A stretch of DNA of 64,000 nucleotides from HGM04593 sp045636545 (GTDB taxonomy: Bacteria > Bacteroidota > Bacteroidia > Bacteroidales > Bacteroidaceae). Each line of letters begins with the position of its first letter. Positions within the stretch are counted from its first letter, which is position 1. The notes below the pieces were generated by a model. The model was not told the DNA's origin. It made no database searches and saw nothing but the letters and a program-made list of their open reading frames with translations. The DNA lies in assembly GCA_045636545.1 (NCBI GenBank), contig JAZTXR010000099.1, positions 1 through 64,000 on the forward strand. Direction: 5' to 3'. Shown here piece by piece: positions 22,855 through 31,347 of this stretch. The position numbers and the translations under genes are program-made.

Positions 22855-24333
22855 TTAGTATGCTCTTGCAAAGAGTACACGGCGTGCCGATGGCTTGCCG
22901 GTTACCATACAGGTGCCCGGTGTCTCGTCCCAGCCTAAAGGAATGCAACGGATGGTTGCTTTTGTCTCGTTCTTGATGAGTTCCTCGGTCTCGGGTGTGC
23001 CGTCCCAGTGTGCAAGGATGAAGCCGCCCTTCTCAATCTCGCTCTTGAACTCCTCGTATGTGTCAACGGTGCGTGTGCACGCCTCGCGCATAGCAAGAGC
23101 CTTACGGTGCAGGTTGGTCTGTATTTCGTCAAGCAGTTCCTTTACATGGCCTGTGATACCCTCGATTGAGCGTGTCTCCTTCTCGAGTGTGTCACGGCGC
23201 ATTACTTCAATGGTACCGTTCTCAATGTCGCGTGCGCCAAGTACAAGGCGTACGGGTACTCCCTTGAGTTCATATTCGGCGAACTTGAAGCCCGGGCGCT
23301 TGTTGTCGGCATCGTCGAACTTAACGGTGATTCCAAGTTTCTTCAGCTCTGCAATCATTGGGTCTACAGTCTCCTTGATTTTTGCAAGCTGCTCCTCGTT
23401 CTTGTAGATAGGTACTATAACAACCTGTATCGGTGCAAGTGCCGGTGGCAATACAAGGCCGTTGTCGTCGGAGTGGGTCATGATGAGTGCTCCCATCAAG
23501 CGTGTCGATACACCCCATGATGTTGCCCATACATACTCGAGATTGTTGTTCTTGTCAACGAACTGTACATTGAAGGCCTTTGCAAAGTTCTGGCCCAGGA
23601 AGTGTGATGTTCCGCACTGCAGTGCCTTGCCATCCTGCATCATACCCTCGATGGTGTATGTGTCAAGGGCGCCGGCAAAACGTTCGTTGGCCGATTTGAC
23701 ACCCATTACAACCGGCAGAGCCATATAGTTGTTTGCGAAATCGTTGTATACGTGAAGCATTGTCTGTGCCTCTTTCTCGGCCTCCTCACGTGTGGCGTGG
23801 GCGGTGTGTCCCTCTTGCCACAGGAACTCGGCGGTGCGCAGGAACAGACGTGTGCGCATCTCCCAGCGCATTACGTTTGCCCACTGGTTTACCATGATGG
23901 GAAGGTCGCGGTATGACTGTATCCAGTTCTTGTATGTGCTCCAGATGATGGTTTCTGATGTGGGGCGGATTATCATCTCCTCCTCGAGCCTTGCGGCTGG
24001 GTCTACTACCACGCCGCTGCCATCCTCGGCATTCTTCAGACGGTAGTGTGTCACGACGGCGCACTCTTTGGCAAAGCCCTCGACGTGTTCGGCTTCGCGG
24101 CTGAGATATGACTTTGGAATGAGCATAGGGAAGTATGCATTCACGTGTCCGGTCTCCTTGAACATGTCGTCAAGTGTACGCTGTATCTTTTCCCAGATTG
24201 CATAGCCATAGGGCTTTATTACCATACATCCTCTCACCGGTGACTGCTCGGCCAGGTCAGCCTTTATCACCAGGTCGTTATACCACTGCGAATAGCTCTC
24301 GCTACGCTTTGTAAGATCTTTAAGTTCGGCCAT
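22855..24333 (-). CDS. proS: Prolyl-tRNA synthetase, 492 aa
   Basis: Charges tRNA-Pro; class II synthetase. This is the archaeal/eukaryote-like short form without the editing insertion of E. coli ProS. Visible features are the N-terminal SYSQWYNDLVIKADL, motif 2 (TSETIIWSTYKNW, VMRWEMRTRLFLRTAEFLWQEGHTAHAT) and the C-terminal zinc-like domain ending with ARRVLFARAY. Length matches that subclass. A TATTTTTG -7 element on minus lies at 24371-24378. Confidence 0.97.
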   Translation of the reverse strand: MAELKDLTKRSESYSQWYNDLVIKADLAEQSPVRGCMVIKPYGYAIWEKIQRTLDDMFKETGHVNAYFPMLIPKSYLSREAEHVEGFAKECAVVTHYRLKNAEDGSGVVVDPAARLEEEMIIRPTSETIIWSTYKNWIQSYRDLPIMVNQWANVMRWEMRTRLFLRTAEFLWQEGHTAHATREEAEKEAQTMLHVYNDFANNYMALPVVMGVKSANERFAGALDTYTIEGMMQDGKALQCGTSHFLGQNFAKAFNVQFVDKNNNLEYVWATSWGVSTRLMGALIMTHSDDNGLVLPPALAPIQVVIVPIYKNEEQLAKIKETVDPMIAELKKLGITVKFDDADNKRPGFKFAEYELKGVPVRLVLGARDIENGTIEVMRRDTLEKETRSIEGITGHVKELLDEIQTNLHRKALAMREACTRTVDTYEEFKSEIEKGGFILAHWDGTPETEELIKNETKATIRCIPLGWDETPGTCMVTGKPSARRVLFARAY

Positions 24334-24370
24334 ATAATTTTGTTTTTATCCGTTTTTCTTATATTGTCTG

Positions 24371-24378
24371 CAAAAATA
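24371..24378 (-). promoter_or_regulatory. -7 element upstream of proS
   Basis: CAAAAATA on plus is TATTTTTG on minus, 38 bases before the proS ATG. No firm -33 match. Confidence 0.4.
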
Positions 24379-24460
24379 CTAAATATATTGATATATCCCT
24401 CTATTTGGTCTTGATGTTTTTGTATCCGTATTAATTTATGCTCAAATTGGCCGATATGGG

Positions 24461-24490
24461 TTGTTATAAACAATTTTTTAGTTAACTTTG
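24461..24490 (+). promoter_or_regulatory. Promoter of the OmpA-like lipoprotein gene
   Basis: TTG at 24461-24463, 19 bases, then TAACTTTG at 24483-24490, 33 bases before the ATG at 24523. Confidence 0.6.
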
Positions 24491-24522
24491 CAGTAAGTTT
24501 GGAACAGTTAAATATTAAAGAT

Positions 24523-25230
24523 ATGAAATTTGTAAAGACTATTTGTGTTGTGCTGTGTTCGGCACTTATTTTTTCAAGTTGTAGTAGCTGGAGCAATCTG
24601 GCAAAGGGCAGTCTGATTGGTGCTGCAAGTGGTGCAGCCGGCGGTGCTGCTATCGGTGCCTTGATTGGCAAGTTTACCGGAAACACCGGCATGGGTGCTG
24701 TAGTGGGTGCTGCTGTGGGAACAGCAGTAGGAACCGGTACAGGTGCATTGATTGGCAAGAGAATGGATAATGCGGCCGAGGCTGCTGCACTGGTGGAGAA
24801 TGCAACTGTCGAGACTGTTACCGATGCAAACAATCTTACTGCAGTCAAGGTTACATTCGATTCAGGTGTGCTCTTTGCCACAAACAAACATTCGTTGAAC
24901 AAGAAGGCGCAGGAAAATCTTGAGGAGTTCGCCAAGGTGCTCATCGAGTACAGCGATGCCGATGTCGTTGTCTATGGCCACACCGATTCTACCGGAACCG
25001 ATGCAATAAATAATCCGCTGTCAGTGAAACGTGCCGAGGCTGTTGCCAATTATCTCCTGACAAAGGGTGTTTCGGAGAACCAGATCAAGAGTGTCGAGGG
25101 ATTTGGCTCAACACAGCCTGTTGCTGACAATGCGACAGCAGAGGGACGTGCCGAGAACCGTCGTGTAGAGATTTATATGTATGCAAGCAACGAGATGATT
25201 GAGGCTGCAAATAACGGCACATTGGAATAA
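24523..25230 (+). CDS. OmpA-family lipoprotein with glycine zipper, 235 aa
   Basis: Outer-membrane lipoprotein that probably holds the envelope to peptidoglycan. The lipobox ends at Cys20 (MKFVKTICVVLCSALIFSSC). Residues about 28-85 form a Gly/Ala zipper (GAASGAAGGAAIGALIG, GAVVGAAVGTAVGTGTG), able to insert in membrane. The C-terminal OmpA domain has VYGHTDSTG, LSVKRAEAVANYL, GFGSTQP and EGRAENRRVEI, the peptidoglycan-binding motifs. The frame is open to 24499, but ATG 24523 gives the signal sequence. Own promoter and terminator, so a single-gene unit. Confidence 0.93.
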   Translation: MKFVKTICVVLCSALIFSSCSSWSNLAKGSLIGAASGAAGGAAIGALIGKFTGNTGMGAVVGAAVGTAVGTGTGALIGKRMDNAAEAAALVENATVETVTDANNLTAVKVTFDSGVLFATNKHSLNKKAQENLEEFAKVLIEYSDADVVVYGHTDSTGTDAINNPLSVKRAEAVANYLLTKGVSENQIKSVEGFGSTQPVADNATAEGRAENRRVEIYMYASNEMIEAANNGTLE

Positions 25231-25249
25231 ACTGTTGATGATTATATGG

Positions 25250-25290
25250 CAAGCACCTGTGGCGTTTACCGCGGGTGCTTGTCGTTTTTT
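25250..25290 (+). terminator. Terminator of the OmpA-like gene
   Basis: CAAGCACC (25250-25257) pairs with GGTGCTTG (25274-25281), followed by TCG and six T residues. Confidence 0.75.
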
Positions 25291-25356
25291 ATGCGATGGC
25301 TGTAGGGGAATTGACGGTGCCAAGGCTGATGATTTTCTCATTTGAAAAAAAATATA

Positions 25357-25364
25357 TACATTTG
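25357..25364 (+). promoter_or_regulatory. -7 element of the acyltransferase gene
   Basis: TACATTTG fits TAnnTTTG; a TTTG at 25341-25344 is closer than usual (12 bases). Confidence 0.4.
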
Positions 25365-25414
25365 CAACAGTGATGGTTTGCCGTGTAGTGGATGCGGCTT
25401 TAATGAACTTTTTT

Positions 25415-26356
25415 ATGAAGGCACTTGTGTACTATATATCGTTGGCGTTCTTGTTTTTGCTGAATAAACTGCCGTTCTGTGTAATTTATATTCTATCGGA
25501 CATATTATATTTCATCGTCTACTATGTAGTGCGTTATCGTCGTAGGATAGTACGTGACAATCTGGTAAAATCATTCCCGGAGAAAAGCGAGGAAGAGGTT
25601 GTACGGATTGAAAAGAAATTCTACTCGGCGTTCTGTGACTGGTTCGTGGAGACTGTGAAGTATTATGGCATGAGCGAGAAAGAGATTCGTCGCCGTATGG
25701 TCATAACAGGGCTTGATGATGCGCGCCGTGTGTTGGCCGAGGGGCGTTCGTGTGTGTGTTATATGGGTCATTTCTTCAATTGGGAGTATGTGACATCGCT
25801 CGGCCTTTATTTCAATGATGAGAATCTGGTTGTCGGTGACATATATCATCCGCTTGAGAACAAAAGGTTTGACCGGCTGATGAAGAAACAGCGCGACCAG
25901 TTCGGGGCAGAGTCGATAACTATGGCAAATACGCTCCGCCGTATTGTGCAGATAACAAAAGAACAAAAGAGGTTCCTCATTGGATTCATTGCGGACCAGG
26001 TGCCTACTTGGGATGCAATCAACCATTGGGTCGACTTCCTGCATCGCGATACTCCTGTATTTACCGGAACGGAGAAGATAGCCCGGCGTACGGGGGCTGC
26101 ATTGTTCTTTGTGAGAATGAAACGCGTAAAGCGTGGCTATTACACTGCGCATTTTGAACTGTTTGCCGAGGATGCCTCAAAGCTGGCAGAGTTTGAGCCT
26201 ACAAACCGTTACTATAGATTGCTTGAGAAGGAGATAAAGGAAAATCCCGAACTGTGGCTGTGGACACACAACCGCTGGAAACGTACTCGTGCCGCCTATG
26301 AGAAGCGTGAAAGGATGCGTGAGGAGAGGTTGAGGAATAAGCTTGGTGGCAAGTGA
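25415..26356 (+). CDS. Lipid A-type lysophospholipid acyltransferase (LpxL/HtrB family), 313 aa
   Basis: Inner-membrane acyltransferase expected to add a secondary acyl chain to lipid A. A hydrophobic anchor spans about residues 5-40, then the catalytic H-x4-E motif H119...E124 in MGHFFNWEY, followed by YHPLENKRFDRLM and GFIADQVPTW. The C-terminus is strongly basic. The frame is open from 25370, with ATGs at 25370, 25403 and 25415. I choose 25415 (MKALVYYISL), which starts at the anchor; 25403 is nearly as likely. The -7 element at 25357 allows all but the first comfortably. Confidence 0.88.
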   Translation: MKALVYYISLAFLFLLNKLPFCVIYILSDILYFIVYYVVRYRRRIVRDNLVKSFPEKSEEEVVRIEKKFYSAFCDWFVETVKYYGMSEKEIRRRMVITGLDDARRVLAEGRSCVCYMGHFFNWEYVTSLGLYFNDENLVVGDIYHPLENKRFDRLMKKQRDQFGAESITMANTLRRIVQITKEQKRFLIGFIADQVPTWDAINHWVDFLHRDTPVFTGTEKIARRTGAALFFVRMKRVKRGYYTAHFELFAEDASKLAEFEPTNRYYRLLEKEIKENPELWLWTHNRWKRTRAAYEKRERMREERLRNKLGGK

Positions 26357-26364
26357 TTGTGTAT

Positions 26365-27207
26365 TCAGAAGCAGACTCTGAATACTCTTATGCCGGTGTG
26401 GTGTTTGTTGTTGGCGAGGTAGTCGCTCAAAGGTGTGGTGTCTTTGATGACCTTGCCTTTGTTGCTTGATGCGTGGAGCAGGCAGAGTGTGCCATTGTTG
26501 TAATACGCGAAACCGATATGTGCAACGTCAAGCCCCGGGATTGATGTCGTTATGGCTATGATATCCCCGACCTTGATTTCCTTACAGCCGTAAAGACCAA
26601 TCTTTTCTTTTGGTATGTAACTGACCTCAATGCCACGACAAGGGATTTCCAACAGTTCAATCTCCTTTACCATTTCAGGGCTTTCTGCAAGCAACGGGTA
26701 GTTGTCGGGGTGGGTACTCATGAAGTCGATGCTCAACGGCTGTCTTTCTTTGCTGATTGTTGGGGTGACTTCTTCAATTATTCCTGTTTTTGCACTGTCC
26801 GTTATCCACCAGCTTATATAGTGCAGGCGGCTTGCGTATCCGCAGTTCTTGCCGTTGCGGTAGCGTATGGTTTCCAGATTGCGGCATACATCGGCAAATC
26901 TGTGGCTGCCATCGTTGGCGGTTTTCGCAATAGCAAGCACTATCTCTACGAATGTGGTACAGTCAAGTTCTGTGCAGCTGATGAATAGAGGCTCTTCAGC
27001 GCCCTGTTCCAAAGTGCCGCCTACATACTTCTCGCCAATAAACCCGTCTGCAATGGCCTGTAATAGCTCGCCGCCGGTATGGCTGTTGTCGGAATTGAGC
27101 AGCATTGTCTCAATTCTTGCACTGTCGCTTTTCTCAAATATTGCCTTTTGCGCCATTACGGCAAGTGGTGAAAGTATAATGAATAAGGCTGCCAGTATGT
27201 TTTTCAT
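26365..27207 (-). CDS. DUF1460 family secreted amidase, 280 aa
   Basis: Signal peptide 1-19 (MKNILAALFIILSPLAVMA). The fold is the NlpC/P60-like amidase of DUF1460, of which Bacteroides members are N-acetylmuramyl-L-alanine amidases acting on peptidoglycan fragments. The probable catalytic Cys is in SCTELDCTTFVE and the His in LDVAHIGFAYY. WWITDSAKTGI and GDIIAITTS are further family stretches. The site of action is the periplasm. It is convergent with the acyltransferase gene (8-base gap, no hairpin seen) and has no operon partner. Confidence 0.88.
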   Translation of the reverse strand: MKNILAALFIILSPLAVMAQKAIFEKSDSARIETMLLNSDNSHTGGELLQAIADGFIGEKYVGGTLEQGAEEPLFISCTELDCTTFVEIVLAIAKTANDGSHRFADVCRNLETIRYRNGKNCGYASRLHYISWWITDSAKTGIIEEVTPTISKERQPLSIDFMSTHPDNYPLLAESPEMVKEIELLEIPCRGIEVSYIPKEKIGLYGCKEIKVGDIIAITTSIPGLDVAHIGFAYYNNGTLCLLHASSNKGKVIKDTTPLSDYLANNKHHTGIRVFRVCF

Positions 27208-27270
27208 AAGTGTATTTGCTTCTATTATTATAAATAATGTAAATATACTGATTAATTGTCATTAAATGCT

Positions 27271-27292
27271 TATCTTCGCTTCGCTAAATTTG
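27271..27292 (+). promoter_or_regulatory. Candidate -7 elements of the DUF5103 gene
   Basis: TATCTTCG at 27271-27278 and TAAATTTG at 27285-27292 both resemble the -7 element. The first leaves room for a short leader before ATG 27301 and is preferred. Confidence 0.35.
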
Positions 27293-27300
27293 ATTTGTGC

Positions 27301-28551
27301 ATGAATTTTATGCTGAAACGTGTTGTAGCTTTTCTTGCTTTGTTTGTGGCGATTGTTGCCAATGCGCAGTATTCGCGTTCCTTTTCGCCCTCAGTCCGCA
27401 CTCCTCGGGTACTTCTTGACGGTCAGTGGGGTGCGTTGCCAGTCGTGCAGCTGGGTGGCGATGATGTGCTGCACTTTTCTTTTGATGAGATGTCGCATGT
27501 ATACCATCGTTATACCTATCGTGTGGTGCATTGTAATGCCGACTGGGAACAGTCGGGTGCAATGGAGGTTGATTATCTCGACGGTTTCAATGATGTAGTG
27601 ATTGACGAGTGGGAGAACTCTGTCAATACTAACCAGTTGTATACACACTATGAATTTACGGTACCTAACGATGAGCTCTCCTTGAAGTTGTCGGGGAATT
27701 ATCGTGTCGAGGTCTTTGATGATGAAAGTGAGGGGGAACTCCCTGTTGCTTCATTCGATTTTTCGGTTGTAGAACCGTTGGCGTCAATTGATACAAGTGT
27801 AAGCGGTGATACGGATATCTCTTTCAATGATGGGCATCAGCAATTGTCATTTTCGGTGGGTTATCCATCATTTGTTGCTTCCCCGGCAAGTGAACTGAAG
27901 GCAGTCGTCTATCAGAACGGTCGCATGGATAATGTTGTGGACAATATTATGCCAACATATATCACGGGCAACAAGGTTGAATATGTGCATAATGACAAGT
28001 TGATTTTTGATGCAGGGAACGAATATCGCCGTTTTGAAATTACCGACCCCAATTCACCCGGTGAGGGTGTTGAGGAGGTTGTCTTTGACGGTTCGTTGTA
28101 TAATGCGGTGCTGTATATGGACAAACCACGTATGTCGCATTCCAATTATCGTGATGAGAACGGGCGTTTCTACATCAATACTTTTGAGGGACGTGGTACG
28201 GAAATTGAGGCCGACTATGTGAACGTGCATTTTGCGCTCGATATACCACGCCGTACGGGTGGTTGCTATTACCTTCTTGGTGATTTCTGTGGCAATTTTT
28301 TGTCGCATGTGTACAGGATGGAGTATGACAGTGAAGGGGAGTATTACTTCGTTTCGTTGCCGTTGAAGATGGGACTGTACAATTATTGCTATGTGTGGGT
28401 GCCGGACGAAACCGGAAAGGCTGAACTTGCACCGGCCGAAGGTAACTTCTACAATACTGGGAATGAATATACCATATATATATATTATAGGGCTTTCGGT
28501 GAGAGATATGACAGGCTTTTGGGAGTCCACAGTGTAAATTCTTCCATCTGA
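27301..28551 (+). CDS. DUF5103 domain secreted protein, 416 aa
   Basis: Signal peptide in the first 22 residues (KRVVAFLALFVAIVANA). The body is beta-rich, with SPSVRTPRVLLDGQWGALPVVQLGG near the start and repeated immunoglobulin-like strands. DUF5103 is a Bacteroidetes family without known function, thought to be periplasmic or surface bound. The frame is open to 27256; ATG 27301 or 27310 are the sensible starts, and I give 27301. It is a single gene, closed by a strong bidirectional terminator. Confidence 0.87.
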   Translation: MNFMLKRVVAFLALFVAIVANAQYSRSFSPSVRTPRVLLDGQWGALPVVQLGGDDVLHFSFDEMSHVYHRYTYRVVHCNADWEQSGAMEVDYLDGFNDVVIDEWENSVNTNQLYTHYEFTVPNDELSLKLSGNYRVEVFDDESEGELPVASFDFSVVEPLASIDTSVSGDTDISFNDGHQQLSFSVGYPSFVASPASELKAVVYQNGRMDNVVDNIMPTYITGNKVEYVHNDKLIFDAGNEYRRFEITDPNSPGEGVEEVVFDGSLYNAVLYMDKPRMSHSNYRDENGRFYINTFEGRGTEIEADYVNVHFALDIPRRTGGCYYLLGDFCGNFLSHVYRMEYDSEGEYYFVSLPLKMGLYNYCYVWVPDETGKAELAPAEGNFYNTGNEYTIYIYYRAFGERYDRLLGVHSVNSSI

Positions 28552-28562
28552 TGAGCTGTCTT

Positions 28563-28608
28563 AATCAAACAACGCTGGCAGGCTCAAGCCTGCCAGCGTT
28601 GTTTGATT
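28563..28608. terminator. Bidirectional terminator, 22-bp stem
   Basis: Arms 28563-28584 and 28587-28608 are exact reverse complements, including AACGCTGGCAGGCT, with a minimal loop. T runs follow on plus. It separates the convergent DUF5103 and WecA-like genes. Confidence 0.85.
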
Positions 28609-28610
28609 TT

Positions 28611-29777
28611 TTACAATTTGTCTATTATGCGTTGTATGTTGCACCAAATACCTTTCTTTTCCATTTGCAGTGCTTTTGCAATTTTCTGGAATGTTTTCAA
28701 ACTGTTTGAGTTCTGTTCCAACTGACGTTTTGCATATCCGTAGAGACCGAATGTGAACAATAAACTTAGTCCTACTACTATATATAATTGTAAGTCAATG
28801 GAGGCTCCCAGTTTGTATGATGCAAACCATGTTGCAACAATCAGGAAGTTCAATGACAGTATGGAAATGGTTGTTCCAATGTGTGAGAAACCGAGGTCAA
28901 TGAACATGTGGTGCAGGTGTGTCTTGTCGGGGTGGAATGGTGATTTTTTGTTAAGGATACGTGTCGACATTACTCTTACGGTGTCAAAGACCGGCATTGA
29001 AAGAACTGCCAGTGTAAATGGAATCAGTCCGGCGCCTGATGCGGCAATCCTTATGCAGCCAGGGTTCTGGCCAAGAATGCTTATGACGAACATTGCCATC
29101 ATTGTTCCAATGACAAGTGTTCCACCGTCACCGATGAACATTTTCGTGCTTTTACCGAACACGTTGTGTAGGAAGAATGGCACAATGGCACCAGCCGCTG
29201 ACATTGCAAGGGTTGTCATTGTCTGGCTGCCGGTAGTGTAGAAGAAAATTGCAAAGAACACGGATGACATGAAACAGAAACCCGATGACAGACCGTTGAC
29301 ACCATCTATGAGGTTGATGGCGTTGATTATTCCCACTGCAGCGAATACTGTGAGCGGATAAGAAATCCATTGAGGGATAGTTGATACGCCCCATAACCCC
29401 CAAAAACAGTTTATTGATGAATTGCTGGCATACATGAGCCATACAATTACAAGAATCTCAATGATGAATCGTATGGTTGGGGACAAATCAATGATGTCGT
29501 CCATTGTGCCGGTGTACAGCATCACCAGCATAGCAGATATGAGCATAAAAGTGCTGGCACTGTTGAATATGGCTTGTGAACAGCAAAGTCCGATGGCGAT
29601 ACCAAAGAATACGGCAATTCCTCCCAGAACCGGTACGGGATTGCGTTGGAGTTTTCTTGCATCTGGATTGTCGACAATGTTCTTCAGAAGTGCAATCTTA
29701 AGCACTTTGGGGTGAATCCATAACGTGCCTAAGAAGGCAAACAATGCCGGAATCAGGAAATGATAGAATTCAAACAT
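28611..29777 (-). CDS. MraY/WecA-family phospho-sugar transferase, 388 aa
   Basis: Polytopic enzyme that moves a sugar-1-phosphate from a UDP-sugar onto undecaprenyl phosphate, starting a lipid-linked glycan. Motifs are NPVPVLGGIAVF, NAINLIDGVNGL with the catalytic Asp, FIGDGGTL, and HPDKTHLHH near the end, typical of WecA/TagO rather than MraY. About ten or eleven hydrophobic segments are visible. A textbook promoter lies upstream. ManC on the other strand 436 bases away, and a GT2 gene nearby, fit surface polysaccharide synthesis. The exact sugar is not certain (GlcNAc or GalNAc likely). Confidence 0.9.
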   Translation of the reverse strand: MFEFYHFLIPALFAFLGTLWIHPKVLKIALLKNIVDNPDARKLQRNPVPVLGGIAVFFGIAIGLCCSQAIFNSASTFMLISAMLVMLYTGTMDDIIDLSPTIRFIIEILVIVWLMYASNSSINCFWGLWGVSTIPQWISYPLTVFAAVGIINAINLIDGVNGLSSGFCFMSSVFFAIFFYTTGSQTMTTLAMSAAGAIVPFFLHNVFGKSTKMFIGDGGTLVIGTMMAMFVISILGQNPGCIRIAASGAGLIPFTLAVLSMPVFDTVRVMSTRILNKKSPFHPDKTHLHHMFIDLGFSHIGTTISILSLNFLIVATWFASYKLGASIDLQLYIVVGLSLLFTFGLYGYAKRQLEQNSNSLKTFQKIAKALQMEKKGIWCNIQRIIDKL

Positions 29778-29822
29778 AAATTGTCATTTTAAATTTTAAA
29801 CAATTTCTAAAATCCAATGCTA

Positions 29823-29854
29823 CAAATATATGGATTAACTTTTAATAAAGCAAA
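29823..29854 (-). promoter_or_regulatory. Bacteroidetes promoter of the WecA-like gene
   Basis: On minus: TTTG (plus CAAA 29851-29854), 20 bases, TATATTTG (plus CAAATATA 29823-29830). Full consensus match, 46 bases before the ATG at 29777. Confidence 0.7.
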
Positions 29855-29942
29855 CTTCCGCTGTATTTTTTTATATAAATTGCATTAAGTGATTGTTTTG
29901 GTAGATTGTTCTTGATTGGGATTGGTAATGAATGATTTATTG

Positions 29943-30109
29943 GAAGCTGCTTGAATTTTTAAAATAGATGTTTTCTTATAGAAACTGATGTTTCGTGGTT
30001 TTTTATGTTCAAAAATGTCTGTTTTTTCTTTTTTGCGGTTACATAGCCCGCTGTGACTACGTCCAACTGCCTTGAGCTCGGCAAAGTAAATGAATTTTAA
30101 AACAGCTTC
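29943..30109. repeat. Interspersed intergenic repeat, copy B (167 bp)
   Basis: Lies in the 436-base divergent gap between the WecA-like gene and manC. It starts GAAGCTGCTTGAA and ends TTTTAAAACAGCTTC. It shares with copy A TTATAGAAACTGAT, TTTTTTGCGGTT, CATAGCCCGCTGTGACTACG, TCCAACTGCCTTG and CGGCAAAGTAAATGAATTT. It lacks the right-hand third (CTTTGCACTCGCTTA part), a clean internal loss that keeps the end. The rest of the gap holds the two promoters. Confidence 0.75.
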
Positions 30110-30118
30110 TCATTCGTG

Positions 30119-30149
30119 TTGTCCGTATTGTTTTTTTTGTGTACATTTG
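30119..30149 (+). promoter_or_regulatory. Promoter of manC
   Basis: TTG at 30119-30121, 20 bases, then TACATTTG at 30142-30149. It starts only 10 bases after repeat copy B. The leader to ATG 30214 is about 60 bases. Confidence 0.55.
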
Positions 30150-30213
30150 CGTTGGTTTATTCGTGAATGAAAACGAATGGTTTTGTCCAATGATTTTGAA
30201 TAGGAGATAGGAT

Positions 30214-31278
30214 ATGACAAGTCTCAACCATGTAGTGATTATGGCAGGCGGAGTGGGCAGTCGCTTCTGGCCTATGAGTACGCCCGATTGTCCCAAACAG
30301 TTCATTGATGTGTTGGGGTGTGGCAAATCGTTGTTACAGCTGACTGTTGACCGCTTTGCAGGAATCTGTCCTGTGGAGAATATTTGGGTGCTCACCTCTG
30401 AGAAGTATGCTCCGTTGGTCAAGGAACAATTGCCGATGGTGCAGGAAGAGAATATTTTGAAGGAGCCTTGCCGCCGTAACACCGCTCCTTGCATAGCGTA
30501 TGCGGCATGGAAGATAAAGAAGCGTTTCCCAAATGCCAATATGGTGGTTACGCCGAGTGACCATTTTGTTGCCGATGTACAGGAGTTCCGCCGCGTGATA
30601 AAGTCGTCGCTGGATTTTGTTGCTGATTCTGATGCAATCCTTACTTTGGGTATCAAGCCTACACGTCCCGAGACCGGTTACGGGTATATAGAGGCTGTGC
30701 TGGGTTCTTCTTCACTTGTTAACAAAGAGGTGTTCCGTGTAGACTCTTTCAAGGAAAAACCGGCGCTGGAAATTGCTCAGGCTTATATTGCCAAGAATAA
30801 TTTCTATTGGAATTCAGGTATCTTCATCTGGAATGTTTCAACCATCGTGAATGCGTTCAGGATATACCAGTCACCGATAGCTTCTGTTTTTGAGTCTTTG
30901 ATGCCTTACTATTATACGGCAGAGGAGCAGGAACAGGTAGATAGCCGTTTCCCTGATTGCCGTAGCATCTCGGTCGATTATGCGATTATGGAACGTGCCG
31001 ACGAGATTTTTGTCTTTCCTGCGAACTTCGGTTGGAGCGACCTGGGTACTTGGCTGTCGCTCTATTGCAATGTGCCCAAGGATATGAATGGCAATGCAGT
31101 CCTGGGTGTTGAGGCCGAACTTGCCGATTCGCACAACTGCATTGTGAATACCCGTGGTCTGAAGAGGGTTGTTGCGGTTGGAATGGATGATTGCATTATT
31201 GCAGAAAACGATGGTAACCTGCTGGTGTGCCGGATGTCCGAGGAAAAACGTGCCAAGGAGTTCTCGGGAGAAAAATAG
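30214..31278 (+). CDS. manC: Mannose-1-phosphate guanylyltransferase, 354 aa
   Basis: Makes GDP-mannose from mannose-1-phosphate and GTP, the precursor for mannose and fucose in surface glycans. The nucleotidyltransferase signature is MAGGVGSRFWPMSTPDCPKQ near the N-terminus, followed by TPSDHFV and GIKPTRPETGYGYIE, FKEKP and WNSGIF(I)WNV. Length shows the GMP domain without the phosphomannose isomerase domain of bifunctional enzymes. ATG 30214 has a clear leader. Its convergent neighbour is a TPR gene across a shared terminator. Confidence 0.95.
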   Translation: MTSLNHVVIMAGGVGSRFWPMSTPDCPKQFIDVLGCGKSLLQLTVDRFAGICPVENIWVLTSEKYAPLVKEQLPMVQEENILKEPCRRNTAPCIAYAAWKIKKRFPNANMVVTPSDHFVADVQEFRRVIKSSLDFVADSDAILTLGIKPTRPETGYGYIEAVLGSSSLVNKEVFRVDSFKEKPALEIAQAYIAKNNFYWNSGIFIWNVSTIVNAFRIYQSPIASVFESLMPYYYTAEEQEQVDSRFPDCRSISVDYAIMERADEIFVFPANFGWSDLGTWLSLYCNVPKDMNGNAVLGVEAELADSHNCIVNTRGLKRVVAVGMDDCIIAENDGNLLVCRMSEEKRAKEFSGEK

Positions 31279-31310
31279 TGTTCAACCATGGGGCTTACCC
31301 GGTATGATAA

Positions 31311-31347
31311 AGAGGACAGGCTGTGTGTCATGCATTGCCTGTCCTCT
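31311..31347. terminator. Bidirectional terminator between manC and TPR gene
   Basis: AGAGGACAGGC (31311-31321) pairs with GCCTGTCCTCT (31337-31347). The stop codon of the minus-strand TPR gene (31328-31330) lies in the loop, so its last codons are part of the hairpin. Confidence 0.7.

Noticed and set aside
22556..22948. Minus-strand open frame of 130 aa across the tRNA-Arg gene, containing GDPGGIQTHDLQNRN
   Set aside because: This is the well-known spurious translation of a tRNA antisense strand. The tRNA cloverleaf and the palindrome terminator explain the region.
24267..24944. Minus-strand open frame of 225 aa opposite the OmpA-like gene, Ala/Pro rich
   Set aside because: It is the antisense of the glycine-zipper coding region; the low-complexity composition is a mirror artefact.
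30057..30656. Minus-strand open frame of 199 aa ending inside repeat copy B
   Set aside because: It is antisense to manC. The tail HLLCRAQGSWT comes from the repeat core, not from a gene.
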